NCBI RefSeq assembly: GCF_018831085.1
Contig: NZ_JAGPNM010000008.1
Location: 132,057 to 196,056, forward strand
Direction of reading: 5' to 3'
Length of the DNA stretch: 64,000 nucleotides
DNA from: Rheinheimera oceanensis
GTDB taxonomy: Bacteria > Pseudomonadota > Gammaproteobacteria > Enterobacterales > Alteromonadaceae
In this document: positions 28,211-37,381 of the stretch, one piece after another
Numbering within the stretch: position 1 is the first letter of the stretch
How the letters are laid out: each line of letters opens with the position of its first letter
Translations under genes and position numbers: made by a program
The notes under the pieces: generated by a model
What the model saw: only the letters and a program-made list of their open reading frames with translations
Database searches by the model: none
What the model was told of the DNA's origin: nothing

Positions 28211-29350
28211 ATGACAACGCCTTTAGTAAAAAAACGCATAGACGCTATTGATATGATGCGCGGCCTGGTGATCCTGATCATGCTGTTGGATCATGTACGT
28301 GAGCGTTTTTATTATCATGTACAAGTATCTGATCCGATGGACATTAGCGTTACCGATCCAGGGCTGTTTTTCAGCCGCCTTGCCGCGCATTTTTGTGCAC
28401 CGGTGTTTGTATTTTTGACCGGTTTATCGGCCTGACTATATGCGCATCCGGCGCAAGGAGCACCGCGCTCTGCCCGTGGTTTTCTCTTTAAACGCGGCCT
28501 GTTTTTAATAGCACTGGAAATCACCGTTATTACCGTGTCATGGATGGGCAGTTACCATACCATCTGGCTGCAGGTAATCTGGGCCATTGGCGTAAGTATG
28601 CTGGCCTTGGCTGCTATGCTGGCACTGCCGTACCGCGTATTGGCGGTGCTGGGGTTGTTAATTGTGTTTGGCCATAATGCACTAACACCAATTAACTTTA
28701 TGCCCGGCGAGTGGGGTTACAGCCTGTGGACTATCTTGCATGACCGCAACTACCTGCTGCAAAGCGACGGGCTAAATATCAGGGCCAGCTACCCGGTACT
28801 GCCATGGATTGGTGTAATTTTGCTGGGTTATGTCGCCGGGCCTTTGTATACAATGGCAGCCACAACAAGGCGGCGCTGGCTGCTACGCCTTGGCGCAGCC
28901 TGTTTAGCGCTGCTGGTGTTGCTGCGCGGCTTTAATATCTATGGCGAAACCCTACCCTGGCAGCTGCAGGCCTCAGCGTTAGAATGCCTGATGGCAATAT
29001 TAAACTTTACCAAGTATCCACCGTCACTGCATTTTTTACTGGTGACATTAGGGTCGATGTTTTTGCTGCTGGCACAAATGGAACGTTGGCACAATAAAGC
29101 CGCTCAGGTGCTGGTAACCTTTGGCTCGGTGCCAATGTTCTTCTACATTCTGCATTTATATGTGCTACTGGCGTTATATAGCTTCTGTATGGCGGTATTT
29201 GGCCCTAATCAGGGCGCATTGTTTGGTGTAAACCAGTTAAGCCTGATCTGGCTGATTAGTATAGTACTGGCCGTATTGCTGTACTGGCCCACCAAATGGT
29301 TCAGCCAGTACAAGCACAGCAGCAAAAAGGCCTGGCTGCGTTATTTGTAA
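28211..29350 (+). pseudogene. Acyltransferase-like membrane protein (DUF1624/heparan N-acetyltransferase type) with in-frame TGA
   Basis: Two stretches in the same frame, 28211-28435 and 28436-29350, join into one protein of about 379 residues with many hydrophobic helices. The first ends ...VFVFLTGLSA and a TGA at 28433-28435; the next codons read LYAHPAQGAPRSARGFLFKRG without shift. Homologues usually have GLSAWLY or GLSAFLY here, so the TGA looks like a TGG (Trp) changed by one base. IDAIDMMRGLVILIMLLDH at the start is the family signature. The 28535 ATG is internal and not a real start. Either a recent pseudogene, a sequencing error or readthrough. It is probably cotranscribed with the receptor. 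Confidence 0.8.
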
Positions 29351-29367
29351 CAGGCAACTTTCAGGCC

Positions 29368-30624
29368 TCAGGCAACAAACTGCAGGCCGTACTGGTTGCC
29401 TTTTTTCCACACGCATTGCGCAGTACTGCTACCAAAGCGTTCACTTGCAAAGCTAACGCTGTCGCCTTTTTTCAGCTCACCGTTGTACTGAATACGTGCA
29501 CCGCCAGCCGCGCTAAAATCCAGCAACTGACAGTGAGTGGCAAACTCTTTTATCGTCAGCTGTGCCAGTGGTGTATCGGTAGCCATATAGCGGATTTGCT
29601 TGCGCCGATCGGCCATTTTGTCGGCAGTTGGAAAATCAGGGTTTAGTGGCCGGTATTTACCACTCGCTATGCGCTGATACACGCTATCGTGAATACTGAC
29701 ATTAATAGGTGGGTTAGCCGGATCGCCATAAATACGCCGCACCGATTCACCCGCGCCCAATTTTTCCAGTAATTTGTAACTGTACGAATAAGAGTTGTGC
29801 ACCTGCATATGTAAATCGGGCTGGCACAGGGTTAACAGGTATTCGTCATTAAATTCCAGCCCCAGTGCACAGGCTTTAATCAGCATCCATTGCAGTGGAA
29901 TATCAGACAAGCCGCACTCTTCATAACCGCCGCCAATATCAGAATGCACGCCGGCAAACCAGCATTGCTCCATATACTGATCACTTTTTAAGCTGCCGGT
30001 CCATAAATCAGGCTGAAACGGCGCCCGCCGTTCATCCAACGCCAGCGCATGATAGGCATGCTTTACCTGCTCACAAATATGAGTATTAAAAAAGCCCACC
30101 CAGCCGCGGGTCAGTTTACCCAGAAGTGGCGTGGGCGCCCCCAGCGCCCCAACGGTATCAAACACGCCTACCATCCGGATTTCTGGCCGGTAGTTGTCAT
30201 AATACTGAGTTTGTGGCCGCTGTTCCGGGTGGGTGCGATAGTATTTGTATACTTGTCTCATCTGATCAAGCTGGTCTTTTTCCAGCAGGCCAACGGTGTG
30301 TATTAACCCGACAAAAGCCCTGGCAGTATAAGCGCCGCGGCTAAAACCAAAGCAATATATTTCATCGCCCAGCTCATAGTTGTGTACTAAAAAGCGGTAA
30401 CAATCGAGTACGTTTTTTTCCAGCCCGCGACCAAAGGCACCGCCTATAAATTTATCTATTCTGCCGCCGGTACCAACACCCTCATCATAAAACACCACCT
30501 GATGTATACCATCGCTAGCCGTGGGCTTAATACTGCGTACCAGTTTGGTTACATTGGTTGGAATATCATCGGGCTCATTCCAGGTACCGTCACAACAAAT
30601 TATTATCCGTTTCGAAGCCGCCAT
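29368..30624 (-). CDS. DUF2235 alpha/beta hydrolase with C-terminal PilZ-like domain
   Basis: A 418-residue cytoplasmic protein. Residues about 5-320 are a DUF2235 domain, the family of Tle1-type phospholipases: IIICCDGTWNEPDD at the start, the nucleophile elbow GFSRGAYTARAF (Ser95), and GVFDTVGALGAP. The last 80 residues carry the two PilZ signatures that bind cyclic di-GMP, RKQIR (R341-x3-R345) and DFSAAGG (369-375), followed by the usual barrel strands. The ATG at 30624 has an AGGAG site seven bases away; an in-frame GTG sits one codon upstream. No type VI secretion genes are near. Control of a lipase by c-di-GMP is inference. Confidence 0.85.
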   Translation of the reverse strand: MAASKRIIICCDGTWNEPDDIPTNVTKLVRSIKPTASDGIHQVVFYDEGVGTGGRIDKFIGGAFGRGLEKNVLDCYRFLVHNYELGDEIYCFGFSRGAYTARAFVGLIHTVGLLEKDQLDQMRQVYKYYRTHPEQRPQTQYYDNYRPEIRMVGVFDTVGALGAPTPLLGKLTRGWVGFFNTHICEQVKHAYHALALDERRAPFQPDLWTGSLKSDQYMEQCWFAGVHSDIGGGYEECGLSDIPLQWMLIKACALGLEFNDEYLLTLCQPDLHMQVHNSYSYSYKLLEKLGAGESVRRIYGDPANPPINVSIHDSVYQRIASGKYRPLNPDFPTADKMADRRKQIRYMATDTPLAQLTIKEFATHCQLLDFSAAGGARIQYNGELKKGDSVSFASERFGSSTAQCVWKKGNQYGLQFVA

Positions 30625-30740
30625 CACTGTTCTCCTTAATTCAGAAAAACGGCATATCTTACTGCGACCTTACTACACGATAACTGCGCCGGATTGAGTC
30701 AGAGAGTATAGTCAAAAATGAACAGAAAATGTACAACGCT

Positions 30741-30773
30741 ACCCCGGCGCTACCATGCTTTAACTGCCGGGGT
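30741..30773 (-). terminator. Hairpin between PepSY operon and DUF2235 gene
   Basis: ACCCCGGC (30741-30748) pairs perfectly with GCCGGGGT (30766-30773) across a 17-base loop. There is no clear T run, so this is a possible terminator or mRNA-stabilising structure after the PepSY operon. Confidence 0.4.
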
Positions 30774-30791
30774 AATATAGGTTTGGCAGAA

Positions 30792-31262
30792 TCAGTTATG
30801 GGTTAACAGTGCAGGCGGCAACTCCCAGCTGCTGATCAGTTGTTCGCCCTGCCAGGTTTCAATAGTCAGCCAGAGTTTATCCGTGGCGCTAAACTGCTTT
30901 GGCGCTATCGCATGCACATGCTGGCCATGCCGGCTGCCGTGTAAAATGCCTTCATCGCCTTGTTGTAGTTCTTCAATTGGCAGTGCCTCCGGGCCAATAT
31001 TGACATAACCCTGGCGAATATCGCTGACATCGCCCTGGCCGAACATCAGCATAAAATCTTTTACATACTCATCGTGATGGGCATAAGGTGGTTTCAGGTT
31101 TAGTGGCATAGGTGCAATTTCAAATTGTCCTACTTGCTGTGCTGGCCAGGCAGGTGGGAATTCCGGCGTAAGTGACTGATATAAAAACCAGAATGGCAAT
31201 ACCAGCACCAGGCCATTCAGTTTGTATTTGTGCCGCTGCCACACGCTGTTACTACGCGCCAT
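30792..31262 (-). CDS. Small membrane-anchored hypothetical protein, partner of PepSY protein
   Basis: I do not recognise a named family. The 156-residue product has one N-terminal transmembrane helix (about 14-28, LNGLVLVLPFWFLYQSL), then a hydrophilic, probably periplasmic domain with several His residues (AHHDEYVKD, HGSRHGQHVHAI), which might hold metal or heme. It begins with an AGGAG site and overlaps the end of the PepSY gene by 11 bases, so the two are translationally coupled. The iron-linked context (Fur-like box upstream) suggests an accessory role in iron-siderophore reduction, as inference only. Confidence 0.75.
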   Translation of the reverse strand: MARSNSVWQRHKYKLNGLVLVLPFWFLYQSLTPEFPPAWPAQQVGQFEIAPMPLNLKPPYAHHDEYVKDFMLMFGQGDVSDIRQGYVNIGPEALPIEELQQGDEGILHGSRHGQHVHAIAPKQFSATDKLWLTIETWQGEQLISSWELPPALLTHN

Positions 31263-32400
31263 GGTTAATCTCCTGCAATGCTTCGCTGCTACGGCTGGCC
31301 CGCGCCGCTTTAACGGTGCGGCTGCCCCAAATCATAAAGCCGGTGATCGACATGCCGGACAAGATCAAACCGAACAAAAACCAGATAGCCTTGGTCCAGA
31401 TGCCGCCAATAGTGCCGTAGTGTAATGGATCAGCAATATGCATTACCGTTTGCAATGCCGTCATTGATTGCGGTGATTTCTCGTGAGCAATCTCGCCGGT
31501 CCAGGGGTTAATACTCAGGTTATAAGACTGCTCATCATAAAAAATATGGTCGCCACCGCCCATCAACGTATACATGCCGCGGTTATGCTCTGGCAGCATC
31601 AGGTAGCTGGGGCGAAAATCCGGGAAACGCTGTTTGGTAATTTGCATCGCATCAGCAAAACTAACAGGCGGTGTACTCTGCTCAGCCGGCATATCGGCTA
31701 TGGCAACAATAGGCGCATGCGGCTCTATATCAATATCGGCATGCCACATTACCGCCTGCACCAAATACCACAGGCCGGTCGCACTCATCAGCATTAAAAA
31801 CCAGATTGACCACACCCCGGCCAACCGGTGTAAATCGGTCAGTATGGTTTTTTTGCCCTGATTAAAACGGATTTTGGGTTGGATAAAACTGCGCCAGAAA
31901 TTTTTGTAAATCACCAGGCCGGTGATCAGTGCCCCCAGCATCACTATGGCCATTGCCGACACCAGGTAATAACCTATGCTGTAGCTGCCCGGCCAGGGAA
32001 ATAATAACCAGCCATGCAGGCTGCGCATAAAGCCGATAAAAGTAATACCCTCATTTACCTGCTGAATTTCACCGCTGTACTGGTTTACATAAGCAATAGC
32101 AAACGGCTTATCGTGATCGGTAAAAACTACTGCATTAACCAGATAAGGTTCAAATACCATTACTGTGCCAACATCAGCAGTCGGGTAGGCTTGCTGTACC
32201 GTTGCTACCAGTTCGGCTACCGGCCTGGCCGGTAAGTTATCCGGATTTGTCGCGCGCGAAGCAGGGTTGGTTAGCCACGTCAGTTCATGGCTGAAAACAG
32301 CAATAGTGCCGGTGAGGCAAACAAAGCAGAAAATCAGCCATATCGGTAGTGAAAACCAGCCATGTAATTGAAACCAGAAACGATTACTGAATTTTGCCAT
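31252..32400 (-). CDS. PepSY-associated TM protein (siderophore-iron reductase-like)
   Basis: A 382-residue inner-membrane protein of the PepSY_TM family. It starts with FWFQLHGWFSLPIWLIFCFVCLTGT (first helix with conserved His), followed by a periplasmic PepSY-like segment and further helices near 140-160, 190-215 and 335-355. The family is found beside TonB siderophore receptors and in some members reduces ferric siderophores. A Fur-like box lies 74 bases upstream. It is the first gene of a two-gene operon. Confidence 0.88.
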   Translation of the reverse strand: MAKFSNRFWFQLHGWFSLPIWLIFCFVCLTGTIAVFSHELTWLTNPASRATNPDNLPARPVAELVATVQQAYPTADVGTVMVFEPYLVNAVVFTDHDKPFAIAYVNQYSGEIQQVNEGITFIGFMRSLHGWLLFPWPGSYSIGYYLVSAMAIVMLGALITGLVIYKNFWRSFIQPKIRFNQGKKTILTDLHRLAGVWSIWFLMLMSATGLWYLVQAVMWHADIDIEPHAPIVAIADMPAEQSTPPVSFADAMQITKQRFPDFRPSYLMLPEHNRGMYTLMGGGDHIFYDEQSYNLSINPWTGEIAHEKSPQSMTALQTVMHIADPLHYGTIGGIWTKAIWFLFGLILSGMSITGFMIWGSRTVKAARASRSSEALQEINHGA

Positions 32401-32473
32401 CTGTTAGCACCCGCGTACCTTACTTCAAGCCGTATATATTAATGTTAATAGGAATGCTTATCAACCATGATTG

Positions 32474-32492
32474 TGATTGATATCGATTATCA
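32474..32492. promoter_or_regulatory. Fur-box-like sequence upstream of the PepSY operon
   Basis: TGATTGATATCGATTATCA shares the GAT...ATC dyads of the Fur consensus GATAATGATAATCATTATC. It fits iron control of the PepSY pair. The match is approximate. Confidence 0.5.
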
Positions 32493-32538
32493 TTTATAAA
32501 AATTATAACCAGAAGTAAGTTGAGCTGGCACTGCCAGC

Positions 32539-33846
32539 TTAGGCAAAACTTAACACCAGGCTGATAATAACGCCGGTAATAACCAGTTGTACCAGACAAA
32601 AGCCCATAATATCTTTTGCTTTTAAACCGGCGATAGCCAGCACAGGCAAGGCCCAGAATGGCTGGATCAGATTGGTCCAGGCATCTCCCCAGGCTACTGC
32701 CATGGCAATGCGGCTAACATCGGCACCCAACTCCAGTGCAGCGGGCAGCATTACCGGTGCCTGTACCGCCCATTGGCCGCCACCGGAGGGTACAAAAATA
32801 TTCACAATACCGGCGCTGATAAAGCTCCAGAACGCCAGCGATTCAGCGCTGGAAAAACTAATAAACCACTGCGACATACTCTGCGCCAGGCCGGACTGCA
32901 CCATAATAGCCATAATACCGGCGTAAAACGGAAACTGAATAACAATACCGGCACCGCCGGCAATGGCCTGCTGCAGGCTATGCAACAAACGCCTTGGTGT
33001 GCCATGCAGCACAATGGCAAGAAACAAAAACAATAAGTTAACAATATTCAGGTTAAGCCCGCCCCCCTTAGCAAAATACTGCACTAAATAGGCAATACCG
33101 GCAAAACCTACCAGCAGCGCCAACAGCATGCTGTTTTCCAGCCTATCTGCCGGGCGCGTAGTACCGCTATCAGGCGCGGCCTGCTCCTGCAGTTTAGCTG
33201 GGTCAACATAGACACTGTCACCGGCTTTGGGCAGCATTAAGTAATTTACCAACGGCACGGCAATAAACAGCAATGCCACCAATAACAGGTTAAAACCGGC
33301 AAAGATGGTTTCGCTGGTGGGAATAATGCCTATTTGCGCTTCGCTAAAGTGATTTGGCGTAGCAATAGTTAACGGTACCGAGCCTGCCAGCCCGCCATGC
33401 CACACCACAAAACCCGAGTAAGCACTGGCTACCAGCAAGCGATAATCCACTTTTACTTTTCTGGCCAGTGCTTTGGCAAACAATGCCCCCACCACTAAGC
33501 CAAAACCCCAGTTAATCCAACTGGCCAGCAATGAAATAACCGTTACCAGCAAAATGGCCTGGCCGGCAGTTTTAGCCAGTGCCGCCAGGCGATCCAGTAT
33601 GCCTTTTACCAGCGGTGTGCTGGCCAGCATAAAACCGGTAACCAGCACCAGCAGCATTTGCATAGAAAAACTGAGCAAGCCCCAGAAGCCGTCACCCCAA
33701 TAGCCTAAAACTGCCAGCGGACTTTGCTGCTCAAATAATATTGCCGCGGCAAATACTACTATGCTGAGCAACAGCACAAAAATATAAGGGTCAGGCAGGT
33801 AGCGTTCAACCAGTTTAACAAGAGGTTTAGCAGCAGCGTTTAGCAT
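32539..33846 (-). CDS. Short-chain fatty acid transporter, AtoE family
   Basis: Inner-membrane carrier with about 10-12 helices, 435 residues. The sequence LVERYLPDPYIFVLLLSI, WINWGFGLVVGALFAKALAR, HGGLAGSVPLTIATP and VPSGGGQWAVQAPVM are hallmarks of the AtoE group that imports acetoacetate and short-chain fatty acids. The open frame begins with TTG at 33864; I chose the ATG at 33846 because AGAGAG lies at the right distance. It stands alone between the PepSY operon and the DUF4168 gene. Confidence 0.88.
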   Translation of the reverse strand: MLNAAAKPLVKLVERYLPDPYIFVLLLSIVVFAAAILFEQQSPLAVLGYWGDGFWGLLSFSMQMLLVLVTGFMLASTPLVKGILDRLAALAKTAGQAILLVTVISLLASWINWGFGLVVGALFAKALARKVKVDYRLLVASAYSGFVVWHGGLAGSVPLTIATPNHFSEAQIGIIPTSETIFAGFNLLLVALLFIAVPLVNYLMLPKAGDSVYVDPAKLQEQAAPDSGTTRPADRLENSMLLALLVGFAGIAYLVQYFAKGGGLNLNIVNLLFLFLAIVLHGTPRRLLHSLQQAIAGGAGIVIQFPFYAGIMAIMVQSGLAQSMSQWFISFSSAESLAFWSFISAGIVNIFVPSGGGQWAVQAPVMLPAALELGADVSRIAMAVAWGDAWTNLIQPFWALPVLAIAGLKAKDIMGFCLVQLVITGVIISLVLSFA

Positions 33847-33902
33847 GGCAACTCTCTGAATCAACAGAATGTATATGCAGCCTAACGCGAAAAGTGAAAG
33901 GT

Positions 33903-33938
33903 TGCCAGCCAGTCGGATCAGCTCCGGCCTGGCTGGCA
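33903..33938 (-). terminator. Hairpin after the DUF4168 gene
   Basis: TGCCAGCCAG and CTGGCTGGCA form a perfect 10-bp stem around a 16-base loop, 26 bases after the DUF4168 stop codon. The tail on the minus strand is only moderately T-rich. Confidence 0.5.
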
Positions 33939-33963
33939 GGTTTACCCAGGGGTTCTGCCTGGC

Positions 33964-34359
33964 TTAGCCCTTGTTTGAAGCAGGGTTTTTTGCCATAGCG
34001 AGAATTTTGTTGCGCAGGGCTTCATCCTGCTGTGCCTGTTGGGCGATGGCGTTATATTCATCGGCAGTTAAACCTGCCGCTTCCACCGCTTTTACCATTT
34101 CAGCCTGTGCTTCTTGCTGCACTTGCTGGGCTTGTTCCGGCGTTTCGGCTGCCTGAAACTTACTTTCATACTCTGCACCAACCTTCTGGATGGAATCCAT
34201 CGCCACACTGAACTTCAGCAGATTGGCATCGCTCAAATCTACGGTACGTTGCTGCGCTGCTGCAGCCTGAGCAGGTGTCTCTGTGGCGGTTTGTTGTGCC
34301 AGCGCGGCACCAGATAAAGTAAGGCCAGCCAGAATAGCGGCTAAATACGTTTTACGCAT
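33964..34359 (-). CDS. DUF4168-type small secreted protein
   Basis: A 131-residue exported protein with a signal peptide (MRKTYLAAILAGLTLSGAALAQ). The mature part is almost all helix, rich in Gln, Ala and Glu, with two copies of a similar segment (LLKFSVAMDSIQKVGAEYE and later LTADEYNAIAQQAQQD), as in DUF4168 proteins. Function is unknown. The ATG at 34359 has an AGGAG site; the frame runs further upstream without a better start. It is divergent from the histidine kinase gene. Confidence 0.72.
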   Translation of the reverse strand: MRKTYLAAILAGLTLSGAALAQQTATETPAQAAAAQQRTVDLSDANLLKFSVAMDSIQKVGAEYESKFQAAETPEQAQQVQQEAQAEMVKAVEAAGLTADEYNAIAQQAQQDEALRNKILAMAKNPASNKG

Positions 34360-34514
34360 AAAGAGTCTCCTCTGATAAGAATTCAGCATTGCTACTGCCA
34401 ATTACATGCCAACTTTCAAGATATTGATTTTAAACAAATAAAACCAACAAGCCGTTTAAAATTCGGCTACAGCACCAGGCTTGTGTATACTTATGACACA
34501 CCAAAGGAGGCATT

Positions 34515-36014
34515 GTGACAAAACTATCCAGTATACTGCGCTGGCCGCAAAGCAGCTTGCAACACAGTTTGTTCTGCTATGTGGTATTGCCGATGTTATT
34601 ACTGTCGGGCCTGGCCATCCGCTTTGGTCTTAGTTTTACCCACGACATGGTAAGCCAGAGCTTACGCAGCGACCTGGAGCTGATTGGCCGCGCCATTCGT
34701 ACCCCCATTAGCGACGCCCTGCTGAACGGCGATGGCAATGCGATACTGGCGAATCTGGAATCGGTGTTTGCTATTAATGAAATTTATGGCGCGGCCGTTT
34801 ATAACACCAGCGGCAGGCTGGTAGCATCGACCGGGCTGGCCGACAACGACTTAACCCGATCGCTGGCAGCCTCTGAAGCCGTGCGCACCGGTGAACAACA
34901 GCAATCTTATAGCGTGGTGTCCGGCTGGCAATTGTACTCACAGTTTATGCCGGTTACCGATCGCAGTGGCCGCATTCATGGCCTGCTGCAAATTACCCGC
35001 CGCGCCAGTGATTTTGAACAATCATTAACCCATTTGTCCCGTCTGGCCTGGCTTAGCTGGGGCGCACTGGCTCTGCTCAGTTTTTTAATTATCCGTTTTG
35101 GCCATAACAAGGCCATTGGCCGCTATTTATGGCAATTACTGGGCAGTATGCGCCGGGTAGCACAAGGTGAAATACAGCACCGGGCGGTGCTGTCCGGCCC
35201 GGCAGAATTACAGGAAGTGAGCCGGGGCTTAAATACTATGCTCGACAGTATGCAGCAATCTGAACAACAGCTACGCCAGCAACAATTGCAACAGCAACAG
35301 CTAACCCAACAACTGAAAGAGCAGGAAAAAATGGCAGTTATCGGCCAGTTGGTTAGTGGCGTAGCACATGAGCTGGGCGCCCCGCTAACGGTAATTGACG
35401 GCCGCGTACAACGTGTACTACGCCAGCACAATGATGAAGACACAGAACGCCAGTTGCAGGCCGTGCGTAACCAGGTGTCGCGCTTAAGTACACTGGTACG
35501 GCAGTTACAGGCATTTGCCTACACGCCGGTAGCGCAGCGCCAGCTGCTGTCGGTAGCCGAATTATTACAGCAAGCCATTCACAGCCTGAGCTTTGAATTG
35601 CAACCTGAAGATGCACAGCCGCAGCTGCAACAACCTTGCCCTAAAGTAAGCCTGTATGGTGACGCAGGGCGGCTGGAACTGGCGCTGGTAAATTTACTGC
35701 GCAATGCCGTGCAGGCCGCTACCAGCAGTGTGCTGGTGCAGGTTGAAGTAAACGCTGGTGAGCTGGCCATCAGTGTGCTGGACGATGGCGCCGGCTTACC
35801 ACCGCAATTTAGTACCGAGCAGCTGTTATCGCCGTTTGTATCCACCAAAGCGCAGGGCCGCGGCACCGGGCTGGGGCTGGCTATAGTGCAGCAAATTGTG
35901 CTGGAACATCAGGGCAAACTGTTATTGTCGAACCGGCCACAAGGTGGCTGTAGCGTGCGTATCACTTTGCCATTACAGACAGAAACAGCAGCCAAACCGG
36001 AGGCCAACATATGA
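34515..36014 (+). CDS. Sensor histidine kinase (NtrB-like)
   Basis: Membrane sensor of 499 residues. Transmembrane helices lie at about 20-38 and 177-195 with a periplasmic sensor of about 135 residues between. A HAMP-like linker (about 196-250) and a Gln-rich coiled coil (250-272) lead to the kinase core: His285 in GVAHELGAPL, the N box NLLRNAVQAA (Asn397), DDGAGLP and GRGTGLGLAI. GTG start with a strong AAAGGAGG site. It overlaps the response regulator gene by 4 bases (ATGA), so they form one cognate pair. Signal unknown. Confidence 0.92.
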   Translation: MTKLSSILRWPQSSLQHSLFCYVVLPMLLLSGLAIRFGLSFTHDMVSQSLRSDLELIGRAIRTPISDALLNGDGNAILANLESVFAINEIYGAAVYNTSGRLVASTGLADNDLTRSLAASEAVRTGEQQQSYSVVSGWQLYSQFMPVTDRSGRIHGLLQITRRASDFEQSLTHLSRLAWLSWGALALLSFLIIRFGHNKAIGRYLWQLLGSMRRVAQGEIQHRAVLSGPAELQEVSRGLNTMLDSMQQSEQQLRQQQLQQQQLTQQLKEQEKMAVIGQLVSGVAHELGAPLTVIDGRVQRVLRQHNDEDTERQLQAVRNQVSRLSTLVRQLQAFAYTPVAQRQLLSVAELLQQAIHSLSFELQPEDAQPQLQQPCPKVSLYGDAGRLELALVNLLRNAVQAATSSVLVQVEVNAGELAISVLDDGAGLPPQFSTEQLLSPFVSTKAQGRGTGLGLAIVQQIVLEHQGKLLLSNRPQGGCSVRITLPLQTETAAKPEANI

Positions 36015-37381
36015 AAAATGCCTCACCTTATCGTATCGCGGTAGTGGAAGACGATCCGGCACTGCTGGAGCTGCTGCAGGAAGAACTAACCAGCCATGGC
36101 TATCAGGTAGCGGCCTGTGACAGTGCAGAAGCCTTACTGGCACAACAGGCAGATTTAACGCCGGATCTGGTCATCAGTGATATCCGCCTGCCGGGTATTG
36201 ATGGTATGGCATTGTTGCAGCGCTTACGGCAGCAACCTAAGCCACCGGCATTGCTGCTCATCACCGCTTTTGGCACTGTGCGTCAGGCCGTGGCGGCATT
36301 AAAGCAAGGTGCCGATGACTTTCTTACTAAACCACTGGATTTAGAACACCTGCTGCTGAGTGTTGAGCGCTTACTGGCACATAAAGCACTGCAACAGGAA
36401 GTGCAACAATACCGCCAGAGCAGCCAGCAAGGGCCGGCTGGCATGATTGGCCAAAGCCGGGCTATGCGCCGCTTGTATCAGCAAACTGAGCGCATAGCCA
36501 AAGCACAGGGAGCGGTATTAATACTGGGTGAAAGCGGCAGCGGTAAAGAACTGGTAGCACAGGCACTGCACCAGCAAAGTGAGCGCGCAGCCAAGCCTTT
36601 TATTGCCGTAAATTGTGCCGGTATTCCGGCCGAGCTGATGGAAAGTGAATTCTTCGGCCATGCAGCAGGTGCCTATACCGGTGCCAGAGGCAGCCGGGCC
36701 GGCTTGTTTAAACAGGCCGATGGCGGCACTCTGCTGCTGGACGAAATAGCTGAAATGCCCCTGCTGCTGCAGGCCAAATTACTGCGCGTATTGCAGGAAG
36801 GCCGTATGCGCCCGGTAGGCGGCGATGACGAAATCGCAGTAGATGTACGCATTATTGCCGCCACGCATCAAAATTTAGAACAGTTAGTTGAAGCCAGCCA
36901 GTTTCGCGCAGATTTATTCTTCCGCCTGGAAACCTTTACGCTGCATATACCACCGCTACGGGAGCGTGCCGACGACCTGGAGCTGCTGGCGCAGCATTTT
37001 CTGGCGCAGTTAAAGCAAAAACAACCGGCGAATGTCCACAGTATCAGCAGCGATGCACTGGACTGCCTGTACCGTTATCCGTTTCCCGGTAACGTGCGCG
37101 AACTGCAAAATGCACTGGAGCGGGCCTATACCTTCGCTGTCAGCCATGAAATAACCCCCGGCGACTTACCCGAGCGTATTGTCAGCTACCAGGGCAAATC
37201 AGCGGTGGAGCAGCAAGCCAGCGACACCAGCTGGCCCAGCCTGCAACAGGTACAGCACAACTATATGCGCCAGGTACTGCAATATACCAATGGCAACAAG
37301 CAGCAAGCAGCAGAAATGCTCGGCATTACCCGCCGCACGCTGTACCGCTGGCTGGAAGAACAACAGGCAGGGCAACAATGA
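36011..37381 (+). CDS. Sigma-54-dependent response regulator (NtrC family)
   Basis: A 456-residue enhancer-binding protein. The receiver has the acidic pair EDD (13-15), phosphoacceptor Asp57 in VISDIRLPG and Lys107 in TKPLD. The AAA+ domain has Walker A GESGSGKE (173-180), the sigma-54 contact loop GAYTGA (220-225, Tyr instead of the usual Phe, a known tolerated form), and LLLDEIAEMP. The C-terminal Fis-type helix-turn-helix is KQQAAEMLGITRRTLYRWLEE. It overlaps both the kinase and the P-loop kinase genes by 4 bases. Confidence 0.94.
   Translation: MKNASPYRIAVVEDDPALLELLQEELTSHGYQVAACDSAEALLAQQADLTPDLVISDIRLPGIDGMALLQRLRQQPKPPALLLITAFGTVRQAVAALKQGADDFLTKPLDLEHLLLSVERLLAHKALQQEVQQYRQSSQQGPAGMIGQSRAMRRLYQQTERIAKAQGAVLILGESGSGKELVAQALHQQSERAAKPFIAVNCAGIPAELMESEFFGHAAGAYTGARGSRAGLFKQADGGTLLLDEIAEMPLLLQAKLLRVLQEGRMRPVGGDDEIAVDVRIIAATHQNLEQLVEASQFRADLFFRLETFTLHIPPLRERADDLELLAQHFLAQLKQKQPANVHSISSDALDCLYRYPFPGNVRELQNALERAYTFAVSHEITPGDLPERIVSYQGKSAVEQQASDTSWPSLQQVQHNYMRQVLQYTNGNKQQAAEMLGITRRTLYRWLEEQQAGQQ

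Noticed and set aside
28535..29350. Separate gene starting at the internal ATG 28535
   Set aside because: Same frame as the upstream part; sequence between the TGA and this ATG continues the family similarity, so it is one interrupted gene.
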